A DNA stretch of 64,000 bases from Engraulis encrasicolus. Taxonomy: Eukaryota; Chordata; Actinopteri; Clupeiformes; Engraulidae. The position numbers and the translations under genes are program-made. The DNA lies in NCBI RefSeq assembly GCF_034702125.1, contig NC_085876.1:23072089-23136088 (forward strand), read 5' to 3'. The notes beneath the pieces are model-generated. The model was not told the DNA's origin. It did no database searches and was given only the letters and a program-made list of their open reading frames with translations. Shown here piece by piece: positions 49,051 through 63,732 of this stretch. The stretch's first letter is position 1, and each line of letters starts with the position of its first letter.

Positions 49051-51451
<2,401 letters not shown>

Positions 51452-53063
51452 TACAGTGAGTCCAATATGTATTTGATCCCTTGCTGATTTTGCCGGTTTG
51501 CCCACTATTAAAGACATGATCAGTCTATAAATTTATGATAATATGTATTCAAACATGGAGAGACAGAATATCAAAAAGAAATTCCAGAAAATAACTTAAA
51601 TAATATATTTTAATTTATTTGTATTTAAGTTAGGCAAATAAGTATTTGACCCCTCTAGCTAAAGAAGATAAAGTGCTTTGTGGCAAAGCCCTAGTTGTCT
51701 AGCACTGAGGTCAGATGCTTCTTTTAGTTGATGACAATGTTTGTGCATATAGTATAAAATATTTTTGCCCATTTTTCTTCGCAGATTATCTCTAAAACAT
51801 TAATAGTTTGTGGCTGTAGCTTGGTAAATGGGAGGCTCAGTTCTCTCCATAGAATTACTATAGGGTTAATATTTGGAGACGGTCTAGGCCACTTCACGAC
51901 TTTAATATGCTTCTTATTGAGCCACTCCTTCGTTGCTTTGACTGTATGTTGTGTATTATTGTCATGTTGGGAGATCCAAAAATGGCCCACCCTTCAGTGT
52001 AGTGGTTGAGGGAAGGACGTTTGCACTCAGCATTGTACATTGCATGTCTCCCTCCATCCATTCATTGACGATGTGAAGTTGTCCTGTGCCTTGGCCAGAC
52101 AAACACCCTCAAACCATAATGATACCACTTTCCATGCATGATGGTGAGGAGGGTGTTCTTGGGATCATAGACAGCAGTTCCCTTTCTCAAAACACATTGA
52201 ATTGTGTTAATGCCGGACAGCTTGATTTTGGTTTCATCTGACTACAGCACCTCCTTATCATATCCTAAACCAGTCTGATGTTCGCTGGCAAACCTCAGGT
52301 GGGACTGCACAAGTTCCTTCTGAAGTAGAGGTACCATGTGTGCACTACAGGATTTTAATCCTCTGTGGCGTTAAGTGCTACCCATAGTTTTCTCAGTGAT
52401 TTTGGTCCCAGTAGTTTTGATATCATTGTCTAGTTCATCCCGTACAGGTCTAGGGTGCTTTCTGTCTGTTCTCATGATTATCGAATCCCTACAAAAGGTC
52501 AAATCTTGTATAAAACCCTAGACAGGCTGATGGATGGTCATTTTGTATTCCTTACATTTTGGAGGAAATGCATCAACAGTTGGGTCCTTAATACAAAGTC
52601 TCTTTCTTGTGGCTTTGTAGCCCATTTAATCTTTGTTCAGGTCTAAAATCTTGTCCCTGATATCCTTTGACCGCTCTTTGGTCTTTCCCATCCTGGTGAG
52701 GTTGGAGTGTGATTGATTCACTCATACTATGGACTGATTCTGCTGATTCAATGTGTCTTTTATGCATGTTAGTATGTACAGGTTATCTTTAATTCAGATG
52801 ACAAGTTGATCGGAAGTGCCCATCTGGTCTGTGGGCCCAGAACTGTTATCAGTTGGCAGGGGATCAAATACTTATTTTGCTCAGTGAAATAGAAATAAAT
52901 TAATATATATTCTCTCAAGAATATTTCTGGATTTTCTTTTTGATATTCTGTCTCTCCATATTAGAATACATATTATCATAAAATGTATTGACTGATCATG
53001 TCTTTGTTAGTAGGCAAACCAACAAAATCAGCAAGGGATCAAATACATATTGGACTGACTGTA
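51452..53063 (-). mobile_element. Decayed full-length Tc1-like transposon
   Basis: The ends TACAGTGAGTCCAATATG and CATATTGGACTGACTGTA are inverted, with TA at both borders. It is about 1.6 kb with inverted arms of ~150-180 bp, a size typical of Tc1 elements. It carries transposase remnants on the minus strand. Confidence 0.9.
51700..52740 (-). pseudogene. Tc1 transposase pseudogene
   Basis: The C-terminal part reads QHDNNTQHTVKATKEWL and VVKWPRPSPNINPI, followed by VILWREL. In active Tc1 transposases the last motif is NPIENLWREL, so the third catalytic acid is replaced here by Val. Upstream segments carry frameshifts and stops across 52010-52740. Non-functional. Confidence 0.82.
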
Positions 53064-53751
53064 CATTTTACATTACTGAAAAGAAAATACAGAGGACATG
53101 ACCTCTGTGTCCTCAATGGTAGTTACGGCCATGATGGCTGTGTGACTCAGGTGGAGTAGGTAGCCTATTATAAGTGCAGTGACAGTGGCTCCTTGTAAAA
53201 TTGAGAGTGACTTTAAAAAAAAAAAAAACCTCTTGTTTGACTGCCAGACGACCTTACTCAAACTCTCAAACTCCCGTTACTGCCTAACGCTTACACTGGG
53301 TTATTTATTGGGGGCTCATTATTAATATTGGGGTTGGTAAGCTGTTTATTTATTTATCCTATGGAAGGTGTGTGTGTGGGGGGGGGTTACAAACACTGAA
53401 GGCACTTTTAACTACTACTGAGTGTTAAGTACAGTTTTGTTGCCTTTTTGACAATGACAATAAACTCATGAATCTTGACTGTGTCCCAGGCCTGGCCCAA
53501 GCTGTCATCGGCCCTGCCTCCACCCCCATAGCCTACCTCTGATGTGACATGGCCCACAGGACCACAGTTTGGCTTCAAGAATGACGCATCGATCACCCTG
53601 ACGAAGATCCAGGGTGATCAAAACGTTGCTGTTTAAATTTAATAAACTTTATTTTTTTGGAGCTTTTTCCACAGTGTGCAGACCTATACCTTCTTCAATT
53701 TGGCTTTAAGAATGACTCAACAACAGCACCATACCCTGTGTTATTGGTTCT

Positions 53752-53973
53752 GGCAGCTGTGGCCTAATGGCAAGGGACGTGGGCTTTGAATCAGAGGGTT
53801 GCAGCAGGTTCAATTCCACCCTCTCCTGGAGTAAGAGTAAAGTAAGGAAGTGCATCTCTACCCCTTCATCCATGGCTGAGGTGCCCTTGAGCAGGTCACC
53901 TAACCCCACTCTGCTCCAGGGGCAGTAACCTCTGTAATAACGGTAAGTTGCTTTGGATAAAAGCGTCAGCTAA
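53752..53973 (+). mobile_element. tRNA-derived SINE with GGATAAAAGCGTC tail
   Basis: An A-box-like TGGCCTAATGGCAAGGG precedes a B box GGTTCAATTCC, then GAGGTGCCCTTGAGCAGGTC, then CTTTGGATAAAAGCGTCAGC. Complete and in plus orientation. Confidence 0.8.
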
Positions 53974-55762
53974 AAAATATTATTGCATTATAACGTAATT
54001 GTTCACACGTCATTTAGAGCTAATCACTGATCTCCGCCTCTGTGAGGACTTTTGTTCCTCCAGCCAGGTCACGTTAGGCAAAAGAGTTGAGTTGAAGGTG
54101 GAGTGGCTTAACAACTAACCTCCTCTGACTCCCTCTAATCTAACAACCCCCATGCAGGCCACAGCAAGACTTCATTTGAATCAAACAAACGAGCCAACAC
54201 AAAAGCACCCAACAGGTCTTGATTCATCACAAACTTCACAGGTAGCCCTCTGTACATGTCACACACAGTGTGTACGTAACACATTACAGGGAGGGAGACA
54301 CAGCAGGGAATGGTCGTGAAAACATAGCTCCTATTACCGAAGCTGACACAGGAGGGACAAGCAGGTCATTTGGGGGCCCAGCAATGGGTTCTCAATACAC
54401 TGTGTGTAGACTTTGTGTTGTTGAATTAGCCATAAGCCATCAGAGGCAGGGGGTACCGTAGCTAGGTAATGCTGGTTTTACCTCAGCTAAGGACTGGTTG
54501 TTAGGCACAGCGAGGCAAGGTAAGGTGGAATGCAAGGGATAATCTGGTGCAAACTCCTTGCAAGAGCTCCACAATCAGGGAAAGAGCATGCACACGTAAA
54601 GGAATAGCCTACTGCTTTTTTGACAGAGGAAATATTTGAAGAGTAATAAGGAATTTTGCAATTAATGGAATTCTGCGAGGGCAACCTGAAACAAAAACCT
54701 TGCATTCTACTCCCTCAACACTCTCTTCCGTAGAACTCACACTGACAAAAATAAATAATTAAAATAATTAATTTTTAGTTAAATCGTAAGAAACTGGCCA
54801 CTTTCGTAGTAGTTTTGTATAAGTAAGCACTCTCATACACATATCATGTACAGTATTATTGCAGTATATGGAATGTTTATGTGTACCTTACTTATATTTG
54901 AGAAAAATGATAAATGAGTCACTTTTATGTGCCACAATGAATGTTTAGTATGTGCCATATAATAAATGTTTAGACCATATGAATCTTTACGTGAGTGGTT
55001 TTTTTACTGTGTGGGAATGCTTTTCGTTAACTTGGAATATCAGTGACAGTTAAGAAAAAGAATAAGAATAGAATTGGACTTAAATCACAACTGCCAACTG
55101 TGTCTCAGTAATGTCAGCCAATATAAGTGTAGATGTGACTTGCTGTGGCCGCTTTACATATTGGAGCTTATAGCAGGTTTTCCAATGGCTTACAAGACTC
55201 TTAAGAGAACAGCAATTCTCAGAGAGATTAACTTTAATTTTGAGAGGATATGGATCCCTTCTTTACGCGGGCTGTACTTAATTTCCTGTGCAATTTAAAA
55301 TAAATTAACAAGGGGTTAACAACATTTTTCCAGAGCAAAAATAATAACAGCACGTTAACCTGGCTTTTTGTAAGGATGGTGGGCCTTTAATCACAGTTCT
55401 ATATGGTCTGTTAAAGTCAGGAAAGACAAGGCAAAGTTCTCAATGCAATTTCTATGTCGAACAAGTTATGAATTCAATTTGGGTGGTGTGGCTCTGTTCA
55501 GAGGAGTCCCCTGATTTTCAAGAGCGCCATGAAACAGCAGTGTCAGAGAACAGAGTTGGGGAATTAGAGAGCATTAGGGAATGCTCACCAAAATTATGGT
55601 AAGACTAGGAGAGCAAATCATTCCCCCATGAACAGACCAGAGCACAGACAAAGACAATGACGAGGAGTAGCCTATTCCATGTTGGACGACAAGGTGGAGC
55701 TGGGGATGTGGTGAGAGCAGAAGAGTCAGAAGCAGGGAGAGTTGATTAGCTGCTGTAGACCA

Positions 55763-55890
55763 GGGGTGAGTTTCTCAAAAGGGAAGTTGTTAGCCTGTTA
55801 GCAACTTCGGTAGTTGCCAATGGGGAAATGCATTGAAAGCAACGAAGTAGCTAATGTAGTAAGCAACTTTGGTTTCGAGAAATTCACCCC
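55763..55890. mobile_element. Short MITE with GGGGTGAGTTTCTC ends
   Basis: The left GGGGTGAGTTTCTCAAAAGG pairs with the right TTTCGAGAAATTCACCCC. 128 bp, with internal TTAGCAACTTCGGTAGTTGC-type repeats. Confidence 0.75.
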
Positions 55891-55944
55891 AGACTAGCAC
55901 TTGACTTGATGTCTTGACAACCATGGCCTTGCCAGAACTGATGC

Positions 55945-56110
55945 TGACGGGGGCTCTGTGGCTCAGTGGGCTAGTGCCATGTTCTATTGTTGATGTTCTG
56001 CAGGGACCTGGGTTGGAGTCCAGTTCGAGGTAATTTCCCGATGCTTACGCATCTCTCTCTGCCCACACATTTCTTGTCTCTCTCACTTACCTATCTGATT
56101 AATAAATGTG
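55945..56110 (+). mobile_element. tRNA-derived SINE
   Basis: GGCTCTGTGGCTCAGTGGGC (A box region), then GGTTGGAGTCC (B box), a body with CATCTCTCTCTGCCCACACA, and an AATAAATG tail. Confidence 0.7.
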
Positions 56111-56214
56111 TAAAAAAAAAGATGCTAAAAGAGGATAAAAGAAATGATGCTGACCCTCGATCAATATCTCACTGTCCCGTGTTACTGTAAATACTGTAGC
56201 ACAGGGAGCTTAGC

Positions 56215-56385
56215 TATATACATGGGTTTGCGGTGTTCGTAAACACGATATTGTGAGGAGGGGCCAGACACTGGCAGCCAACCACCTGAGCAAATTTTTT
56301 GATCGACAGCAGTTTCCAACAATCAGAGGTTGAGTTGTGCACAGTTAGTTTCGCGCAGTCAGGGGAAAACAAAATATAGAACCCA
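56215..56385. repeat. Dispersed ~175 bp repeat, copy 2
   Basis: Partner of 26630-26800; same order of shared blocks. Confidence 0.75.
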
Positions 56386-56408
56386 TGTGTTGCTAAGATT
56401 AGGAGGGG

Positions 56409-56840
56409 TGTCGTGCCGAAAAGCGAGTCTCTGCCAGAACACGAGTGCCCTCATTGAAACCAATGGAAACCAATGACCAATTTTTTTTATTTTAAATTTT
56501 ATTTTTTACCCTTTTTTTGCAGACATATCCCACACAATTTAAGATGGAAAGCCTATCAATAAAGCATCTACATTCCTTCTGGAAGTATTACAAAGAGCTG
56601 GTTACAATTTCAGTATTATTTCCATAAAAGAATCGTCATAGAATTGTCATAACAAATGTTCCGGTTTCATTCAAATAGCTCATATTAAGTGGAGAACGAG
56701 TAATGTTTCATTAGCATATTTTTAGTTCATAAATTATGTAATTCATACTGCAAAAATTAGTATAATTTTCTCTCAAAAAATGTCATTGGTTTCAATGAGG
56801 GCACTCGTGTTCTGGTAGGGACTCGCTTTTCGGCACGACA
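56409..56840. mobile_element. MITE with ~57-bp near-perfect terminal inverted repeats
   Basis: TGTCGTGCCGAAAAGCGAGT at the left and ACTCGCTTTTCGGCACGACA at the right; the match continues through the CATTGAAACCAATG block. GGGG borders both sides (a 4-bp TSD if real). 432 bp, AT-rich centre. Confidence 0.85.
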
Positions 56841-57031
56841 GGGGCAGCAGAGTGTTGGAGCTCCTGAGCCCTAATTCAATCTTGGAGACTCACATCACAT
56901 CACATCGCATGTAGGCTACCGGTAGAGTAGGCTACATGTAAACATGCTCATTGTTTCAAGATGACTGATGACACATAGAATTTCCCCTCTTTGTGTGCAG
57001 GGCAGGCAGAAGTGAAATGTACAGAGCACGT

Positions 57032-57333
<302 letters not shown>

Positions 57334-57517
57334 CAGACCTTGGGCCTTCAACAAGGCGTTTAAACCACAACAGCCCATGTCTAAATGAGTGACATGCTGT
57401 CAGTAACACCTCCACAATCCACAAATAGGCTGACGTCTTGATTTCTATTAAGATGATCTTCTGAATGACAAGAATGTTGGAAGAGAAAAAATGTAAGGGA
57501 AGGTTTAGTCGCTTTGC

Positions 57518-57909
57518 TTAAAGGGTAACTTCAGCCAATTTCCACATGCAGTTGTAATGCTCACTTAACCCATTGTGTCCTGGAGACACATATACAGGTT
57601 GTTTCAGGATATTGAGATTTTAGCTGTTTTATTAACTACGTATGTGGGTATGTTAGAGCTGAATGAACACATTACAATGCAAGGGGAGGGTCTTGGCTTT
57701 TAAATGTAACTCATTTCATGTTTGTATGTGCTTCGGAGGCTGAGATATTTAAAATTTAATAGGAAGAGGCCACCCCTTCCCAAAAAGGGCTAAGGAAAAA
57801 TGGGTTTAAAGGGCTGAGCCAAAAAATGCAGCATCACCAAGTACTGACAAGTCAAGGTTAGCGTGAGCAATACAACAGCATATTGAAATTGGCAGGAGTG
57901 CTCCTTTAA
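57518..57909. mobile_element. MITE with TTAA target, second family
   Basis: The left TTAAAGGGTAACTTCAGCCA pairs imperfectly with the right TGGCAGGAGTGCTCCTTTAA. TTAA occurs at both ends. Confidence 0.7.
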
Positions 57910-58772
57910 GTTGCTTCACTTTGCTCAAGTAACAGCTTGAGTTTTTAATTCTAGAGTTGTTGGTGTACAGTTCTTGGTGTGCTTGTGGTTCTTGATGACA
58001 ATTAAAAACGTAAAAATAAATCATACTGCTGAACAACATGTCTTTTTTTCCTCAAAAAGTTTGCTTTATTTGAACTTCTCACATGAATTGAAAAAGCTAC
58101 ATTAATTTGAACATACAAAACATTGGTTACAGACAATAGTTCAGATTGCCCACAACGCATCCATCAGGTTTGCTGTACGGTTAACGCACACTTTTTTGCA
58201 ATGCAATATAAATGGTGTGTGTCCCTGAAACAAATCTGTTTAAAACATTGTACAGTAAATTAGTCATAAGAAACAGTTACAGCTGCGCCTTGTAAAAATA
58301 GACTTGGTCCTTTGTTTAGAAAATATATGGCTCGTTTTTAAACAGTTCTTCATTAGCCTGTGGTCAATTCATGCAAGTACTTGTGCTTTAGCTATCACAC
58401 TGTAATTCAGTCTTGACCTCATGGTAAATTAACTTGGAAAAGGTCCTACATCATAAAAGCTATTCCAAGAAGAAGGAGAAAAATCAAACCCGAACTGACA
58501 CATCCACTTTTCTTTTTAACTCAGGGAAGACCATAGACACAGCATAGACTTCAAAATAAAAGCCCGATAAATTCTGAATCAAAATCGGAATGCCACTCAT
58601 TCATTCATACTTAAGGGGTTTGTGAGGTGCACTTGGGTGATGCTTTTCTTATAGAACTTACGGTAATATCTAACTGGTGATGAGTATCCACCTTTTCACC
58701 ACGTCCACTAAAGCCTGCCCATTTCAAAGTTTTCCAAGCTCCCACATTATTTCCTGTTAGGCTGTCCACAGA

Positions 58773-58993
58773 TAGTGTTGCCAGATGTGTCTGGTCAAAT
58801 CCCGCCCAAATGGTTCTCAAAAAACGCCAAAATGCGCTAAATTCTGCCCAATTTCAACAAATTGCTTTGATTGCTATGGGCCCAAAACTGCAGAAAAAAA
58901 CCCGCCAAATGGCCAATTTTTCCCGTTTTTACCCGCAGGCAGCTTTCCCAAGTATCCCAATTGGACGGGTAAACGCCCAATCTGGCAACACTG
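58773..58993. mobile_element. hAT-like repeat, copy 2
   Basis: The ends AGTGTTGCCAGATG and AATCTGGCAACACTG are inverted. GTCCACAG and GTCCATAG flank it with small offsets, suggesting an imperfect 8-bp TSD. Confidence 0.7.
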
Positions 58994-59621
58994 TCCATAG
59001 CCTATCTGAATTATTTAGCACCAGCAACTGTGCTAACAACATAGTAATGGCGCCGGCCTTGTAATTGTGGATAATAAGGTGGATACAAGTCAAACTAATT
59101 ACTCTTTGCCAGTCCTTAATTTCCCCTCTGTGGTCACAGTTTACAACTGGTTACACTCATAGGCCTACAGAATATGACACTATTCTAAAGCCTAATACAT
59201 TTCACAACTACCCCTCAAGGTAGTGAAACCTAAAACCAATGCTAAGCCTTGACGTGTTTTTTTTTCTTTTTCAAATCAATGCAGATACGTAATTATCATG
59301 CTTTCTTTTCAAATGTGTTAAGGTTTTGAAAATTGTTTCTTTTTGGTGACGTGAGGACCTGTCTAGTTTGTGTTGCAGAGGGGGGGGAAACACAGCAAGT
59401 GTGAACGATGTGTGTAAGCAATTCAACGTATTCAGATCACTATTTGCATGCAAGTATCGAAGGCAGCGGTAGCTAAGACTATTTTAGGGGGGAGGATATA
59501 AGACGGCAGAAAAGGGGAAGCCTGATTCTGTTGCAATCACTTCCTGCTGTGGTTAACTGCTCTGCGCTACGCCCAATGCGGAGGCCAGCAAGCCAAGCCA
59601 GCTCTCAAGCTCTCTCTCTGA

Positions 59622-59926
59622 GTGCGTTGCAATATGCGACCTTGCCTCCTCCACTTGCCTCCTCCACTTGCTTCTCGTCATGATGACATCACTGACAACA
59701 GCATTATATTTCAATATCTTGCAAAAGCTCAATTGTAGAGTCTTTCTCTCATTTGCAATTGGGATGGTGAATGAAAAACAGTCCCTCAAAAGTTGTTGTG
59801 GCTAGGCTGACAGCTGGGAAACTTTATCCTTTTCTCCACAGAGGAGGGGCCAGGAGGCGGGACGAGGAGGCAAGCGCAAGTGGAGGAGGCAAGGTCGCAT
59901 ATTAAAACGCACTCTCTCTCTCTTCC
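59622..59926. mobile_element. MITE of the 5-bp-TSD family, copy 3
   Basis: The ends GTGCGTTGCAATATGCGACC and GGTCGCATATTAAAACGCAC flank CTCCTCCACTTG / CAAGTGGAGGAG. Inserted in a CT-rich run, so the TSD cannot be read. Confidence 0.8.
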
Positions 59927-60208
59927 CTCCCAGAAGGCATTGCACATGCAGCATGTGACTTGACAAAGTAACGTTTTGTGGGAAAAAAAAGGTTTGCACA
60001 CTCCTTTGGAAAAAATAACTTAAACAAGAAAAAATCCAAAGGACTGTGCAAACCTTTTTTTCACAAAACATTCAGCATGTGACAAATGAATAACATGTCT
60101 CAATGGCTTCTGGTGCAGATACAAAGTGCAAGACTGGATCGGTAGGGCAGGTGTACTGGTGTGTGTATGTGTGTGCGTGCATGTTTGTCGGCGCATGTGC
60201 ATGTCTAT

Positions 60209-60223
60209 GTATGTATGTATGTA

Positions 60224-60285
<62 letters not shown>

Positions 60286-60293
60286 TATGTATG

Positions 60294-60354
<61 letters not shown>
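60209..60354. repeat. (TATG)n(GT)n compound microsatellite
   Basis: A short TATG run followed by GT with a TCTATGTATGTCTATG interruption near 60284. Confidence 0.95.
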
Positions 60355-60355
<1 letters not shown>

Positions 60356-61339
60356 AAGAGCAACACTGTACCCCACCCTCTTCTCTACCTCACCTCAAAC
60401 TCTTCCCTGCCAAGGAGCATTGCACAGCAGGTAACATGTGACAAATTAAACAAAACAAAACATGTCCGTTTGGTACAGGTTTGTTGGGTGCTGCTATTGA
60501 CTAAACAGGTTGTGCTTACAGTGCATTAATAGGTGTGTACAAATCCACAAAGCGTGTGCGTATGACCTGAAGCGTGTCTGTGTGTGTGTGTGTGTGTATG
60601 TGAGCGGGTGATTGTTTGAACATGCCGGCGAACCTGCTTTCAAGGACATTCGCCACAACTGTGATTTACATACAGGGAAATGAAAGCAGAAAAAAACACA
60701 AAGGGGGGGTGGGGGGTAGCTTACTGCGCACGCACAGGTACAGGTACATGGGGACTAGGGCACACAGACACAAAACATCGGAAACCCTCAAGTCAAAAGA
60801 GAAGGCAACGTGCTGTAGATTACGACTGCAATCTAGATGAACGCACTCTTAGCTGAGTAGAACCATATTTGCTCAAGGCCTTGTGTGTTCAAGCTGATAA
60901 GAATTATGAAAGCAAGGATTGGACGCCTATGATGTGACCTTTAGGGGGCATTCATTCTCCCTTAATGAATTAGTGCAGAGAGGGATGAAAACATTATTTA
61001 AAAAAAACAACAAAAAAACAGAAACACTTTTACATGGTTGGTGTGTCTAGTATCTGGGCATAGCGTATGAATGAAGCTGCATGCATTAGATTAGAGCATT
61101 GTCTGTAGAGGTGTGTGTGTTTGTGTGCGTGTGTGTGCGTGTGTGTGTGTGTGTGTGTGTGACAGAGAGAGTTTGAGTAAGATAGACATAAAATACTTTT
61201 TTAACGTTTTAACTTTAACCTCATGTAATGGCTGTAGGACAGCAATAGAAATGTTTTCCCTTTCAAAGACCTGTCTTTGGGGATTTTTGTGCTTATTTTT
61301 TATTTAAAAAAACATGTATATTTGCACATACTGTATACG

Positions 61340-61667
<328 letters not shown>

Positions 61668-61671
61668 TCCT

Positions 61672-63685
61672 CTACTTGAGCGCCTTGGCCACCTGGGCGT
61701 ATGCGAAGTGCACCTCGGGGTCGGTGGGACAGGTGGAGGAGAACTCCTCTCTGGCGTAGGCGGCGTCCAGATACCTCCACAGGTTAGTCAGAGAACGAGG
61801 GATGGAGAAGTCCCTGTACTTCAGACACACCACCTGGGAGAAGAGAAGAGAAGAGACGAGACGAGACGAGACGAGACCAGACGAGACGAGAAGAGAAGAG
61901 AAGAGAAGAGAAGAGAAGAGAAGAGAAGAGAAGAGAAGAGAAGAGAAGAGAAGAGGAGAGACGAGACGAGACGAGACGAGAAGAGAAGAGAAGAGAAGAG
62001 AAGAGAAGAGAAGAGAAGAGAAGAGAAGAGAAGAGAAGAGAAGAGAATGTCTTTATTATTGTCATGGTACAGTACATGCATACTGTGTTGAAAGAATTCT
62101 GTTTTTACCACAGACATTTCAAGTGTCAAGAAATGTACTGTGTTCAACTGATTCGAAGTGACCAGTAGGTCAGAAACATTTTCAAACAAAATCATTTTTT
62201 AAAAAGAGATTTTTGGGAGCATTCTCTCTTCTCTGGGAGATGTGGTAGAGTTGAGAAATGTTCCAGGCTGGACCTTCGAACCCATGGGTAATGCATGTAG
62301 TGTAGCATCTGGGGTCAGGTGCATTAGCCCACTCAGTGTTTCCCACAGAACTTTTGGAAACTATGGGGGCAGCCGAGATTTTTCTTGTTGGGGGGGGGGG
62401 GGGGGGGATTTGGCGTAAATGCGTGCGGCGTAAATGCAAAATGGCAAAACAATGACTGAAGTATGACATTGGCACATGGAGAAACTATAGGCCTAAACTT
62501 CATGTTACAGACTACATTTATGTTTTGAGAAATTACGTAAGATTTTACCCATGCCATGTATAGCAGTACATTGTCATCTATATAAAAAAAAATGCAGTAC
62601 AGTGAATCATTTCTGTTTGCAACACCTTTTCCCCCACACACATACAGTACGTAGGTGTGCACATTCTTCATTAGGGGTGCTGGTCACAGGGCCAGTTTTT
62701 CAAAAATTTCTCCCAGTAAAAAGGCTGAACAACATTTATGTCTATATTCACTATTCTATCATTACACATGCCTTTCTATATGCAGCCTGATGTCTCCTCT
62801 GCTGTGTCAATGAAGGCCTGTTGCCTAACTCATTATCATACAACTGTAAAACAAAGCCTGACTGGGGAGTGTTAGTAAACTCATCCCAACTGTCCCTTCT
62901 CTGAAGGCTTTTGATCCCTCTGTCTTTCAAGCACTCATGGTTTTCTCTATAGGATGTATTTACTCCAGGAGGAAAATGCGAAGGAAATCGTTTTTCAAAT
63001 CGTTTTTAAAAAGGAAATCGTTTAAAAAAGTAAAAAAAAAAACTTTTTTTTTTTTTTTTAACATTTTCGGAAATTATGGCGGCCAAATGTAAACTATGGC
63101 GGTGCGCCATAGTTTCCTCAATGTATGGGAAACACTGCCACTGGTTCCCAAACTTTACTATGACAAGACCCCTCATATACCGGTAGATTCCAGCCAAGGC
63201 CCCCATAGCATAGGCCGTGCCACACAATTTTTTCTGTGCTCTCAATGAAGTTGGTAAATAAGAAAATGATTCCACTGGGATTGCATTACTTATTTTTGGA
63301 TTTTTGGAAGCAATTTATTAATTTAATTTATGCAATTTATTTATTTATCAAATTCAATTTATTAAATTCTTCAGTCTATTTTGCTATATGTTTACTCCCA
63401 ATCTGCCGCAGCCCCTGTGGCATCCCCTCGTGGCCCCCGGTCTCCACTTTGAAAACCACTGCACTAGCGCACTGCAGCCCCAAAACAAGACGCTTCTAGT
63501 CACCTTGACGATGTTCAACTTGGGCAGCAGGTTGCAGTCTGCCAGCGTGAGGTCCTGGCCATCCAGGAACGGCCGGGAAGAAGAAGTGACATCGTCTGCA
63601 CTCGTCTGGTCAATCTCATCAGGAAGTGGAGAGCCCAGGTAGTCGTCCAGCTTCTTCAGGGCTTTCAGGAGGCCTTTTTCCAGAT
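61672..63685 (-). CDS. clic1: Chloride intracellular channel 1 (Clic1), last two coding exons
   Basis: Glutathione-transferase-fold protein that can exist as a soluble form or insert into membranes. Exons on the minus strand: 63685-63504 (182 nt, starting with a split codon) and 61833-61672 (54 codons including TAG). They give [52 protein letters not shown] and [10 protein letters not shown], ending QVAKALK. This is the all-alpha C-terminal domain with the CLIC-typical [12 protein letters not shown] motif. The ALK terminus and REEFSSTCP favour CLIC1 over CLIC4. The N-terminal exons lie past the right edge. The last intron ends in a (CTTCT)n polypyrimidine array; (GT)n and decayed exon copies follow the stop. 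Confidence 0.93.
61838..62046. repeat. (AGAAG)n / (AGACG)n pentanucleotide array
   Basis: About 208 bp of 5-bp units in blocks of GAAGA and GACGA. On the clic1 strand it is CTTCT/CGTCT and abuts the last acceptor. Confidence 0.96.
62334..63137. mobile_element. hAT-like element, CAGTGTTTCCC ends
   Basis: CAGTGTTTCCCACAG and TATGGGAAACACTG are inverted. CCACT flanks both sides (a 5-bp duplication). It includes a run of 16 G at 62392-62407. No transposase. It lies in the last clic1 intron. Confidence 0.75.
63140..63475. mobile_element. hAT-like non-autonomous repeat, CACTGGTTCCCAAAC ends
   Basis: The left CCACTGGTTCCCAAACTTT and right ACTTTGAAAACCACTG are inverted. It is directly adjacent to the preceding element; related to 27590-27975 and 37523-37873. 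Confidence 0.6.
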
Positions 63686-63732
63686 CTGATAGGGGAACAC
63701 ACAGCAATAGCGGATTCGGTAAGCCAGTGTTT

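Larger units (their letters stand above)
53974..56408. other. Gene-free stretch with small repeats
   Basis: It holds a palindromic MITE at 55763-55890, a SINE at 55945-56110 and copy 2 of the dispersed repeat at 56215-56385. No exon is recognised. Confidence 0.6.

Noticed and set aside
52455..52646. Plus-strand frame inside the Tc1 element as a gene
   Set aside because: It is antisense to decayed Tc1 transposase.
61838..62046. CRISPR-like or other regular repeat-spacer array
   Set aside because: Five-base unit without spacers; a microsatellite in a vertebrate intron.
61784..62195. Arg/Glu- and Ser/Leu-rich frames over the pentanucleotide array
   Set aside because: Pure (AGAAG)n translation; the real coding part here is the clic1 exon ending at 61672.
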